Shown: positions 26,870 through 38,043 of the stretch, one piece after another
Position numbering within the stretch: the stretch's first letter is position 1
Layout: each line of letters starts with the position of its first letter
Origin: Eutreptiella sp. 'Long Island Sound 2002'
Lineage: Eukaryota > Euglenozoa > Euglenophyceae > Eutreptiales > Eutreptiaceae
NCBI GenBank assembly: GCA_964036045.1
Contig: CAXIWF010000898.1
Span: forward strand, 32,768 to 96,767
Direction of reading: 5' to 3'
Length of the DNA: 64,000 nucleotides
Program-made: the position numbers and the translations under genes
The notes under the pieces: model-generated
Database searches by the model: none
What the model was told of the DNA's origin: nothing
What the model saw: only the letters and a program-made list of their open reading frames with translations

Positions 26870-29815
26870 TGACGCGTTCCCGTGGGGGGCCGGCCACGGG
26901 ACGCTGCGGTGACACGCACAAGTGAGCAGGCAGGCAAGGCACTACGCTCACAAGGGCATCAATACGCCTGTGTCATGTGACAAAGCGTTTCAGAATCCTT
27001 GCCACTCTGCAAAGAGGGAACGAAAGTACGTACAGCAACACATCAGGATATGTACACATGGGGTTAAGACTGGACTGGGGTAAGGGCATCAAGGGACAAT
27101 AGACACTCAGTCCCGACTCATATCCCAATCCCAGGTCCGACCCTCTCAGTGGCTGATGGGGGCGGGGGCTCAAACACAACCCATGCCCTGCTCAGTCCGG
27201 ACCCTGAAACCCTGCCAGTGGGAGAGGTGTCCCACACAGCCACAGGCGAGTTCCTGGGAACCGATGGGTTCCAAGGCCAACCGACAGTGGCTCCCTATGC
27301 TCCCTTAACGGCAGGTCCCAACTCCACTCTGGGCCAGAGATATGGCCCCGCCATTATCACCCAGGAGTTGGTAGCTAAAAATGGGCTGTTTCAGCCCAAA
27401 CTGAAATTGGCTTGAAAAACTCCAAAATTGACCCCTCGTCCGGACCCGCCAGAGGTAGGGACGAGGCAACTGACCCTATGCCCTTCGAGTACGAACTCCC
27501 TGGAGCCCTCACCCAACCTGGTTCCCTCTGAGGTCCCGGCATCAGGGCAACACGGATGAGTCATGTGGGGTCATGATGCCAAAATCACCAAAATTGGCGT
27601 CATTCCCACGCGCGGCTCGCTCGGCCAAGGTGAGGCCAATGGCTCACAGGGTAGGAGGCAGGACCTAGGACTTATATCTGAGTGTACAACTTGGATTTAG
27701 GTCCGGGCTCCCTATGGGCTTAGAGAAATGGGGCCGCCAATTGACCACACGGAAGGGGGAAATTGGGGTCCCAAAATTGGGTCATTTTGGCTGCTTGAAA
27801 TGAGCCAAAATTCGGTGTGCTCCCAATAGTATATCTCCACGCCGGCTTGGAGATCGGATCCGCCATTCCATACGTGATCCACCAGGAGTCCAACGGAGAC
27901 TCCCATGCCCTTGGCTCTCAAAGATCTCCATGCCACTCGGCGTGGTTACGATCCCAATTGGGTCCACAAATGCAAAAATGGCAAAATTGTCCATACTCAA
28001 TTTGGCCTAGCGCCTTGACGAAGGCGGCTCCGCTTCGCCCACGTGGTGTGTGGACCATGGGGACCATTACCCATAACACCCATGTCATATATGGTCCATT
28101 GGTCCATGCGTCCGGCGTGCACGAGGGTTAGAACATAGTGCACGGCGGGCAGCAAGAGTGGAAAAATGCTCAAAATGGCCAAAATTGCGCACACTCATGG
28201 TTAGGGCAAATGAGGCACATGCCCGACTCGGACCGGAGTGTGCCATAGGATTGGTATCAAGTCATATATGTCCAACATATCTTTGGGGCGTCGCCCAACT
28301 CCTCCGGTATTGGGAATGGCAGGGTCGCCAAGTGAGCCCATGATTTGGGATAGTCCCAAATCGCCAACATGGCGGCCACGGTATGCCAAGCCTAAGAGGA
28401 GTTATTCGCCGGGTCCAAGATATGTTGACTACCGAAGTATGTACCCTCATATCATACTTGGGTCATGATGTCAATTGAGCGCAACGTTGAAATACACGGT
28501 CGCCACTTGACATCATGACGGGCCAAAAATGGCAAAATTGGCACAAAGACAAACCAAAGTGCCTTGAAAGGCGCATAATTATATTATAATATCTTTGGCT
28601 TGGATCGTGCAATCACTTAATCCTTCTAAACACAATGACTTGACACCAATGACCTTCGATCCCACGTATGTGCTCCACTTGGGGCGCCTTGAAAGGTTAC
28701 GAGCGCTGCTTCCCAAGTGGGCACATGAAAATATGGAAAAATGTAAAATACACACCTTGCTCCCAACGCATCGCTTCGGGATCACCACACCAGCTTCCCT
28801 TCACGAAGGTTAGGCTTGCAATTGACCGTAGGGAGTACGGAGAAGGGGCTTGCACAATATGAGGTCCATTGGCGGGCTTGTCTTGGAGCAATAGGCCCGC
28901 CAAATGGGCACGCAACACAACACATGGCACATACCAAATATTGCCCAAAAATGTAGCTCCCACCACGATATGTCATGCCCCTCCAAGGGCATAACTTTGT
29001 GTCAATCGCTCATAGGAACTCAAGGAGAGTTCCTATGCAACACCAACACTTGCGCGCTACACTCGAAAGTTATCTTAACGCACGCAATGTCATGGCCAAA
29101 GAGTTATAACGCAAACTCTACCCTCTTGACCATGATCCATTACACTAGCGCGCACGTGTGGATACGCAAGGCATATAATGCTTCCTAAATTACGTCGGGA
29201 GTATTGTGAATACATCCCACGTTTCCTTATCGTAAATCCTCGCAAGCAACACGAGATATGACCTTCACAAGTGGCCTCACGAATCAACTTTATTTTGCCC
29301 ATATCTTTAAGACAAATGGAGGGCAAGATAAAAGGGAAGTTGATTCGTGCATACGGAAGCACGTAGGTCCACTCGAAAGAGGTCAAATCAAGTGCGGGGA
29401 TGTCGAAGTCGAAAATCCGATTTCGACATCCTGAAAAATTCGGATTAAGGTTGCGAGTATTAATTATGAAAATGGCGGAAGCATCCATGCAGTTCCTGGC
29501 GACTTTGGAGCCTTCGTCGCGGATAGCGTTAAAATTTCCATTATAAACAGTTAAACTGGCGGTTACGGTAAAGTCGCGAACCAACCGCCAGCAGTCAAAA
29601 CAGTGAGTATCAGAACGGAAGCATAAAAATTGACGGAAACAATATGAAAATAAAACCCTGTTGATTCCTGATATTCTGATACACAAATCTCCGCTGGCGG
29701 TGCATCGGTTGCCGATGCGGGGCTTCACGGCACGGAACACGCCGTGCATGGGGTTAGTGGACCGGAGACCGGTTGTATGCCGTAACCTGGCCATGGGGTT
29801 CTGGGTACCGCTTCA
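26870..29815 (-). repeat. 5' LTR of element B (2946 bp)
   Basis: Mate of 12631-15576 with an exact offset of 14,239 bp along the whole length, so no indel separates the two copies. It should contain the promoter, but no TATA box stands out to me. The right end (gcttca) meets the target copy ctat at 29816-29819 and then resumes the A2 gag. Confidence 0.92.
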
Positions 29816-31095
29816 CTATTGCCACCTCCAAGATAGTGGTGAACCTGCCTGAATTCACAGGCAAGGACCTCAGCGAGTTCGCTGAGAACTTTGGCCGGTT
29901 CCTACGACTGACCGGCCAAACCCACGCGAGTGGGCGAGTTAAGTGCGACCTGCTCCTGCAGTGCTGCAAGACGAAGTACCTGGAGAAGCAGGTCAGGCAG
30001 ATCGTCACCAACTCCGCCACCTTTGCCGACGTGTTGGTTGCCCTGGAGAGGCAGTACCCAACCTACGAGACCGACCTCTCCATCAGGGCCGAGATCCAGA
30101 ACCTGCCCGTGCTGCCGAACAACCCCAAACCCGGCAGGGTCTCCGAGCTGTTGGCGGACCTGGACCACTGGGCTGGGCGACTGACGCCCGGTTCCTACAG
30201 CAGCGACGACCTGCTGTTTTGGTTGTGCTCCAAGCTCCCCCGTGAGCTATGGGACGAGTGCCGTCTGACGGCTGAGCGCAAGGCTAGATCCCTCCGCTAC
30301 GAGGATCTATGCGTGCTGCTCCTGGAGATGGCGCTGGAGAAGGAGAGCGACCAACACCTGAACCACTACCGTCCTGGTGGTGGAGGTTCTGGAGGCAAAG
30401 GGTACCAAGGGTCCCGACCTGGGCAGGGGACTACCCCCAAACACGCCCACGCCCGCCTAATGGAGAACGTGAAGGAGCTATTCTGGTGTGATGCCAGAGA
30501 TGAACAGGGCCACCTGCAGCATGCCTCCGACTGCGAGCAGCGAGACTGCTTTGTTGTCCAGGGGAAGCAGCAGGAAAAGATCACCGGCGCCAAGGTGAAG
30601 ATGCCGGATCATTACCGCTGCACCATCACGTGTGCATTCTGCGGTAAGCGGAAGCACTATGAGGACGAGTGCTACCATAAGCAACGCCTATCGGCGAAGC
30701 TTAAGGGGGAAGATCCTGGCAAAAGCTCAGGCAAAGGTGGAGGCAAGGCCAAAGGCAACGACTCCGGCAAGGGCAAGTCGAAAGGACGTGGTCAAGGTGG
30801 TCAAGACAAGGGTCAAGGCGGACGAGGAGGAGGCGCTAATCGCCAGAACGACAACAAGAACAAGGACAAGAACGGAGGTAACCCCAACCCTAATCCAGGG
30901 GGGAACTCCGAGCCCTCTGGAGGGCAGTCTGGACCTACCACACGCTCACAGACGCAGGCCCAGCAAGAACAAGGAGCCAAGCGTGAGCATGAAGGTGGTG
31001 ACGACGGCAACGCCAAGAAGAGAAGCCGTTTCATGAGGATGGCCCGCAAATTGCGGAACAAGGGGTTCGAGGTGACCTGTCCCGCGGAGTTCTGA
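29816..31095 (+). pseudogene. gag: A2 gag, C-terminal part
   Basis: Continues the A2 gag from the codon for Ile409 onward and is collinear with A1 residues 410-833. It contains the helical capsid-like region, the Cys/His-rich stretch, the CCHC zinc knuckle (DNA about 30631-30672) and the basic tail, ending in the same TGA. An open frame can be extended upstream into the element B LTR to 29773, which is a chance fusion. A few substitutions separate it from A1 (Glu to Gly, Phe to Ser and Asn to Lys near the C-terminus). Confidence 0.92.
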
Positions 31096-31136
31096 CGGGG
31101 ACGCTCTGGTGGCACCCAAGACCTGGTGTTTTGGGT
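31093..31136 (+). promoter_or_regulatory. Second copy of the TGA CGG plus hairpin readthrough signal (A2)
   Basis: TGA at 31093-31095, stem 31114-31122 with 31128-31136. The sequence is identical to the A1 site over the whole interval, even though the two elements differ elsewhere. Confidence 0.7.
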
Positions 31137-33414
31137 ACGTATCCGACTAGGGGGACGTGAATACCTGGGGGTACTGGATACTGGAGCCACAATATCGATA
31201 GTGGCCAAGAAAATTTTACCTTGTGGGAGCCTGAAGAACACCATGACCACCGCCGCTATACGGATGGGGGATGGACATGTGGTGCACAGCTGCGGGGACT
31301 GCGAAGTGGAGGTACCTATGGGCTCCAGGACTATCGCCCATCGGTTCTATGTGATGGACACTGATGCCTTCGACTTTGTACTGGGTACTGACTTCTTCGT
31401 GCAGCACTCCCAGATACAATCCCTGACGCTGCAAGCGCCCTACCTCCTGTACGTGGACGACGGCAGTGGCAGAGAGTCTGTGCCACTGGAGCAGTCGGAA
31501 CATACCTCGAGTTACCTGAGACTATCGAAGGAGGAGCCCTCGAACATGATGGCGGCCTCCAAAACTGAGGACTATCAACTATTGGGGGAAGTCCTAGACC
31601 AAGGTCTGAAGGAGTTGGGTTACTCTCGAGAAGACCTAAGTGTGGAACTGTTCGCCAGCGACAAGCAGCATGTACTGGACCTATACTGCAGCAAGGGGAA
31701 GAACTGCAGCTACAAATTTTACTGGCCCTCTTTCGGGATGGCCTACAGGAACCCCAGATTCAGTGAACTGGGGAAGGTGCTGACCAAGGTGGCCTTGGAA
31801 CGTTCCCGTATGGTCCTGTGTTCCCCCGATTGGGGAGCCCATGGGGGCAACGAGTACTGGCGAACCCTCCTTGACAAGCTGACTATCAGCTCTGTGCGGT
31901 TACCTGATGAGGCCATCTACGTGCCTCTGGGACGCAAGACGCCCATTGGGAAGCCCGGATGGGGGAGTATGCTCAGCGTGGTGGACGGAAGTCTTACCAC
32001 CATCCCCTGGGAAGACCTGGACCCTACTCTGGTCCAGGCTATACAACGAGAAAGCGATGGACTCGCCTTGGGTGACTTGAAGGATCGCCTACGACCTCAA
32101 GATGCTGTTGAAACTACACCCGGAGGAGATGAGTACGTCGTGACTGACACCAACGCCCCCAACTCTCCCTGTCATGTACCTGTTCCTGATGGAGTCTCTG
32201 AGTGTGGACTATCTGAGCTACCTAGCTCTATCCACTCAGACGACGAAACTGAGCACGACGCCTTCTTCGTGCAGACTGCGGTGGAAGAAGTGGAGAACGC
32301 CGAGTACGTCGCCCCACTAAAACCCCTACTCTCCATGAGGGTGGAAGACCCCGTGGATGAAGAGCTGGACCCTAGATCCAGGCTCAGGGAGTATGTGGAT
32401 TCCAAGAGGAAGTTGGTGGCGAAGAAGCTATGCTACGCGAAGCCTACCCGCAGCTCGTGGCCACTGAAGCAAGGACGTATGGGAGACCTATCCCAACTGA
32501 AGGAGGACCTCGAACAGAAGATCACCACCTGGCAAAGGGAGGTAGATCTCAAGCTCATGAAGAGCGTATGGGGTGCCCATGTGAGGACCCCAGATGAGGA
32601 CGACCTCTCGGAGGAATGTGTATGTGAACCCCCTAAAGCGTGCCTATGTTGCCATCGTCCATCGGAGATGGTTGAGCAAGACCTTCTGTATGCCTACCAA
32701 GGGCTGAAGGATGCTACCGCGGGCGAAGAGTCGGTGGAGGACCACCTCCCGACGTCTATTCAAGGGGCAAGCAACTTACACTCCGACGAGGACATGGAGG
32801 ACAAGATCAAGGTACTGGACCCGCGGGTGCAAAAGCTGATAAGGACCTATCTGGAGGTGTTCGGAGAACTACCCCCTCCAGCCTCATGCGACAAGCTGGT
32901 ACAGATGGACCTCAAGCTGAAACCCGAGTTCGTGGGTCACAAGATCCGGAGGAGACCCTATCCAGCTCCTAAAGAGCAGGCCGACGAGATTGAGCGACAG
33001 ATACAAGAATGTATCGACGCTGGCCTAGTCCTGGAGTACAAGGATGGGGACTACCCCCTACACTGCAGCCCCTGTTTCCTGGTGGCTAAACCTGGGTCTA
33101 CAGCCAAACGGCTGGTAGTGGACTATGGAGAGCTGAACAAGAAGACGCTGAACCACTCAGGGTCCATTCCCAATATGGAGTCTACCCTGGAGAAGATAGC
33201 CTCCTGTCGCTACAAGACCAAGATGGACAAGCGAAGTGGATTCTGGCAAGTGGACCTGACGCCCAACGCGCAGGAACTACTGGCCTTCATCACCCCTCAG
33301 GGGAGGGTATTCAAGTGGAAAGTCATGCCATTCGGCGTGGCTAACGCCCCCGCTCTGTTCCAAGAGCTGATGAACAAGATCTTGTCCATCCTACGAAGGA
33401 GACCTAAGGTGCAG
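31126..33414 (+). pseudogene. pol: A2 pol, first part (protease to RT palm), cut by DNA transposon
   Basis: Collinear with residues 1-763 of the A1 Pol. It keeps the protease DTG, the Dam-like domain with NPRF, the linker and the first catalytic Asp of the reverse transcriptase. The DNA transposon enters after the codon for Gln763, 14 residues before the catalytic Asp-Asp pair, and the frame stops four codons into the transposon. Before the insertion the gene had no stop or frameshift. Small differences from A1 include Gln-Gly to Gly-Ser near residue 37 and Gly to Arg near 207. Confidence 0.93.
33405..33414. repeat. 10-bp target-site duplication of the DNA transposon, left copy
   Basis: The bases taaggtgcag lie here and again at 35424-35433. 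Joining through one copy restores the sequence of the intact A1 pol at 5765-5774 exactly, so the insertion point and the duplication length are well fixed. Confidence 0.95.
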
Positions 33415-33460
33415 TGGTCGTGGGTATAAAACCACCCCCAAATGGGGGATAAAACCACCC
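33415..33460 (+). repeat. Left terminal inverted repeat
   Basis: 46 bp, inverted match to 35378-35423 with three mismatches (positions 6, 7 and 11 from the end). It contains its own small palindrome, cccccaaatggggg, so each end can fold alone. Confidence 0.93.
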
Positions 33461-35377
33461 CCAACCCCCTTTTTGGCCATTTTTGACCCCTGGGGTGGTT
33501 TTATGCCACCTGGGGGTGGTTTTATCCCCCCTTTTGCAGGGGTGGGTTTATCCCCCCATAGGGGTGGTTTTATCCCCCGATTTGGTCATTGGGGGGGTTT
33601 TATCACTCCTTTGGGGTGGTTTTATCCCCCATTTCTGGTGATTTTATCCCCTTATTGGCCAGGGGGGGGGGGGTTGGCCGATCTCAATGTGAACCAGGAA
33701 ACTCAGTCCCGGAAGACAAACAGACGCACAGTGCACTCTTCAGCTTGCTTTGCTTTAGATTGTTTTGCTTTGCTTTGCTGTGTACTACCCCCCCCCCGTG
33801 CCTAGGAACCGCCTTGTGCAAGAACCGCCCCCTGGTTCCGCAGTCGAATGCTCACACAACTTTTTTTACCAGTGGATATTGGGTTTTCCATGGTTGTGGT
33901 GGATGTAGGACGGCTATTCAGGTGTGCAGGACATCATTTCATGTGTGTTGCTACGGGTCCCCCCTATCAGTCACTGACAGGCGCACATACCCCTTAAACC
34001 CCTCCCCCCTGCTCTCGACCCCTTCCCCGAAGCAACCAGCCCCAACAAGAAACAAACAAAAGTCAGTTAAACACAGGGGGCCACTGACAGCACCGCTTTG
34101 CAAGTTTATTTTTTCATTTTTGGCGAACCATCCTTTCTTAGTTAAACAGGTGCTGTTTGATGGCTGGGTGCCTGGGCAGGCAGGTTTCACCTTCTTGCCC
34201 ACCTGGGGGGAGAGGAGAGGACGCCCAGGCACTCAAGGGGTCCGAGAGAGCAGGGTGGGGTATAAAAATATAAACCTGTAAGTTCCTCTCGTGCCCTCTT
34301 GCCTGGGCCACCCCCGCCTTCTTGCCCCCTGCCCTCGGGTTCCACACATTTTTGGACTTCAACAGGTCAGGGATGTTGCAGACATGAAATTTTTCTGTGC
34401 CGTGTCTGTGTTACTTGTGTTACTGAAGGTCATCTGGCCCCAAGGGGCAGTAGAGACAGGAATTCAGGATGGTTTATCACAGGAAGAAGAGTTTCACGTC
34501 TCAGCCAGTTGAACAGTAGATCATCCCATGCACGTTGGAAGGCACACTACAGCCTAGTCAACTGAGATTCACTCCTTGGGTGTTCATTTGTCAACGCACC
34601 CCGTTCTGCACCCTGCTTTACTTCCAGAGAATGTGTCATGAGTCAGGGATCAAGGATGAGGGAATCAGGGATCATCCAGGTGCCAGGGAGGGATTTTTGT
34701 TTGTGTCGCTGGTTGGCAAAGCATCTGTATTATTATTCCGCAAGCTGTTCACACGTCCTGCTCAAGCACAAAGGAAGAAGTCCTGGTGACCACACACAAC
34801 GAGCACAGTGGAAGACACATGAAAGACTTGTATGGAGTTGGGGGGGGGGGCGGGGGGGGGGGGGCTAATGCAGAGGGCTGGCCCTGGAGGGGGCTACTGC
34901 ACAGAAGGCCTGAATCTTCGTCCGATACCAATTCATTGATGGAATAAGCATCGGCTTAGGGCCTGCAGGCTTTCCGTGCCCTGAGGCAAAGTTGTGGAAT
35001 TGTTGCTGCTCAGTCAGAACCTGGTATGACAGGGATGACCCGGCTCCAGGAGGTTTTTGTTATGGAGGGGTTTGTAAGTGCGTGGATATCATGCTATCAA
35101 GCCATATAAGTATCGTTTCGCACATTGCACTCTTCAGATTTCTTTGGTTTAGATTGTTTTGCTTTGTTTTGCCCTGTTGTGTCATTTTATGCTTTGGTGG
35201 CATAAAACCACCTTGGGGTGGTTTTATCCCCCCGAAGGGGGTGGTTTTAACAAGGGGGGGTGGTTTTATCCCCCATAAGGGGTGGTTATATCCCCCCAAA
35301 GGGGTGGTTTTATCCCCCAAAAGGGGTGGTTTTTTCCCCCATAAAAGTGGGAATAAAACCACCCGGGGTGGTTTTAA

Positions 35378-35423
35378 GGGTGGTTTTATCCCCCATTTGG
35401 GGGTGGTTTTATGCCCGGGACCA
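35378..35423 (-). repeat. Right terminal inverted repeat
   Basis: Partner of 33415-33460. It ends in gggacca, next to the right target copy at 35424-35433. Confidence 0.93.
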
Positions 35424-35433
35424 TAAGGTGCAG

Positions 35434-38043
35434 GAGCTCATATCCCGTGGGGCCCAGATGGAGGCTCACATCGACGATGTATGCCTCGGGACCAATACCC
35501 AGGAGGATCACCTAATCCTCTTGGGTGAGTTCTTTGCGGTCTGCCAGGAGAACCACACACGACTCAAGCTGGAGAAGTGTGAGTTCATGCAGGAGACCAT
35601 GCAGTACCTGGGGTTTGACGTTGGCTATGGGTGGTGGACCCCAGCGGCCTCTAAGGCCAAACCCCTGATGGATGCCAAGGTACGACACGAAGACCCCAAG
35701 AAAGGACTTCATGATGTACGCAGTTTCATTGGGGCGTGCAACTTCTATCGCCGCCACATCAAAAACTTCACCTACACCAGCGCGGTACTGACTGACTTGA
35801 TCAAGAAGAGTACTACTTGGCGCTGGGGCCCACAAGAGCAACAAGCGTTTGACGAGCTCAAAGACAAGGTAGCCAACGCTAAGTGCTTGGGCGTGCCTAG
35901 GGCACAAGGGGAGATTATCCTGGTGACCGACGCCAGCAATGTGGGCGGTGGTGGAACGTTGTTCCAATGGCAAGCACTAGAGAAGGAGGAGTTCGACTCG
36001 GCCATTTCCCAATGGGGGACGGAAGGTCTCAACCGAGATGGAACCCTCAAGCACAGCTACCCTGACGACAAGTGGGTCCTAGTACCTCTGGGCCACTGGA
36101 ACTGGAAGTGGAACCAGGCCAGAGGGAACTACTCCACCTATGAGCAGGAACTGCTCGCGGGTATGCTGGTGCTATCCTCACAAGCACGACTGTTGGGGAG
36201 TAACCCTGTGGTCTGGCTATGCGACCAAGAACCGGTCCGCAGTTTCCAGAAGGGCCCCCCACCTGAGAAGGCCAAGCTACGTCGCTGGTGGACCTACCTC
36301 AGTCAACTACGGCTGACGGTACACCATATCCAGGGAGTGAAGAACGAGTGTGCCGACTACATCAGCCGCAACAACTTCGACGCCCTGATTGGTGCCCGGT
36401 CTGAAGCGCTGGCTAAGGAAGCGTTCAGCCGTATGGACGTACACCTGGACCTGAACATGACCATGATACGCCCCCTGGATGGACTCCAACAATCGGAGTA
36501 CCTACAGGAGTTTGGGGATATCTACCGGCGCCTGGTGAAACGCCTTGAACCCCTCCTGGTCAACCAAGACCAGTGGAAGCGGGACAAGAGCTACCTCTGG
36601 CACGAGGACCGCATCGTGGTGCCTAGTGACCGAGTCCCAGCGCTGCTGAAGTGGACCCATGAGTCCAGTGGTCATGTGGGTGCTGACCGTACCCTGAGGC
36701 TGTTCAAGCAGTGGTTCCACACTACGTGGACTGACGACCAGCTGCGGAAGACGCTCCTGCCTATCGTGGACAAGTGCCCGTGCAGGTCCTGTAAACCAGG
36801 GGATATCAGGGACAGAGGTCTCTACTTGACCCTGCCCATCCCTCACTGTGCTAACAGTGTTCTATACGTGGACTACACGGAGATGCCGAAGTTCGGGGGC
36901 TATGACTTCGCCCTCGTGGTAACCTGTGGGTTGACCAGGTTTACCAGGGTGTTCCCATGTACCAAGCACATTACCGGAGAGGAGACTATCAAGATACTCC
37001 TGGAGGAGTGGTTTTGTGTCTATGGGGCGCCCAAGGAGATCAACTCCGATGAGGACATACGAGTACGCTCAGATACTGGCTGGTACAAGAGGGTCCTGAG
37101 GTCCCTCAATGTCCAGGTGTCTACGGGGATTCCCTACTCTCACACGAGCAACCCCCTATGTGAGCGACAGATTCGTGTCCTGAAGGAGAACGTCAGGATA
37201 TGGTGCAAAACTGAACGCACCAGAGACTGGGTGAGACTACTCCCCGTCATATCCTTGATGATGAACTCCCAAGAGAGTTCAGCTACTGGCTACTCGCCAC
37301 ATGAGCTATTCATGGGGCGCCCGGCGTGGTTCCTACATGCCCCCTATCCAGAGGACACCCATTCTTCTGTGGGTGAATGGGTCCAAGAGCAACAAGCGAA
37401 GGTGGACAAGGCCAAGGCTATGCTCCAGAGAGTGAGGGAGCGTCAGTGGAACAAGAAGAACAAGCACCGTGTACCGGCCACCTACCAAGAAGGGGACTGG
37501 GTGCTGGTGCACCACAGTCGACTACCCGCCTGGCCACGCTCTACCAGCGATGACCCATACTTCGGGCCGTACAAGATCCTATCTGTGGATGGACACCGTA
37601 TCACCGTGCGGTGTTCTCCCCGTCTAGGGGGGACCCTGGTGTGCGCCGCTCAACACCTGAAGCGCTACCATGATCCTGAAGACCTCTGTGGGGAGGAGTG
37701 GGAGCTGAACGACGAGGAAATCGCCGCTCTGGACCTACAAGGGGCTGCCAGCCCTATGGAAGTTGAAGGTGAACTCCCCGACATGAACGCCGAGGAGATG
37801 GCTAAGGAGGGCTTCTACCTGGTGAAGTCTGTCCTACGCCACCGCTATCGCCAGGGTTGGCGCTTCCTCACCCTCTGGGAAGGGTTTGGAGTCGAAGAGG
37901 CCACCTGGGAGCCCTTCTCTGCATTTGTTCTACCTGAGGGACGCCTAAACTCAGTTCTGGTTGACTACTTGTCCCAGAACAACCTTGGTGAGCTGTTGAG
38001 GCTCGCTGAGACGCTTGCCTCCAAGAATAAAGCTAGGGACTGA
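35434..38043 (+). pseudogene. pol: A2 pol, second part (RT catalytic pair to chromodomain)
   Basis: Collinear with residues 764-1632 of the A1 Pol. It holds the HIDD catalytic pair, RNase H, the integrase zinc domain and D, D, E triad, and the chromodomain, and it ends in the same TGA. An open frame continues upstream through the transposon end to 35260, because element plus duplication (2019 bp) is a multiple of three. That extension is chance, not a real N-terminus. Few substitutions separate it from A1 (for example Lys to Asn early on and Asn to Ser in the integrase zinc domain). Confidence 0.93.

Larger units (their letters stand above)
12631..29815 (-). mobile_element. Chromovirus B, 17.2 kb, minus strand, nested in A2 gag
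   Basis: A large Ty3/gypsy element in the opposite orientation to its host element. In its own direction it has the 5' LTR (26870-29815), a leader, an extra ORF (24421-26418), gag (22096-24393), pol (17074-22044), a 1.5-kb non-coding region, a polypurine tract (15577-15587) and the 3' LTR (12631-15576). All three ORFs are open and lie in one frame separated by TGA and TAG. The LTRs are both 2946 bp and I found only about seven differences, so the insertion is recent. It is a different family from A: the proteins share domain order but little sequence identity. Confidence 0.93.
33415..35423. mobile_element. Non-autonomous DNA transposon, 2009 bp, MULE-like
   Basis: Flanked by a 10-bp target duplication. 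The 46-bp terminal inverted repeats (33415-33460 and 35378-35423) start TGGTC and match at 43 of 46 positions. The ends are dense with short units built on ggggtggttttatccccc, in both orientations, over about 33415-33660 and 35200-35423. A gttttgcttt-type stretch occurs near both ends (33745-33780 and 35150-35175). The interior has long G runs (33661-33672, 34839-34864) and a 10-bp inverted repeat (34168-34177 with 34223-34232), but no transposase-like frame. A duplication of 9-11 bp is typical of Mutator-like elements, so I assign it there tentatively. Confidence 0.82.

Noticed and set aside
35260-35433. Transposon-derived N-terminus fused to the second part of A2 pol
   Set aside because: The frame stays open only because the inserted length is a multiple of three. 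The sequence is terminal-repeat DNA and has no start signal.
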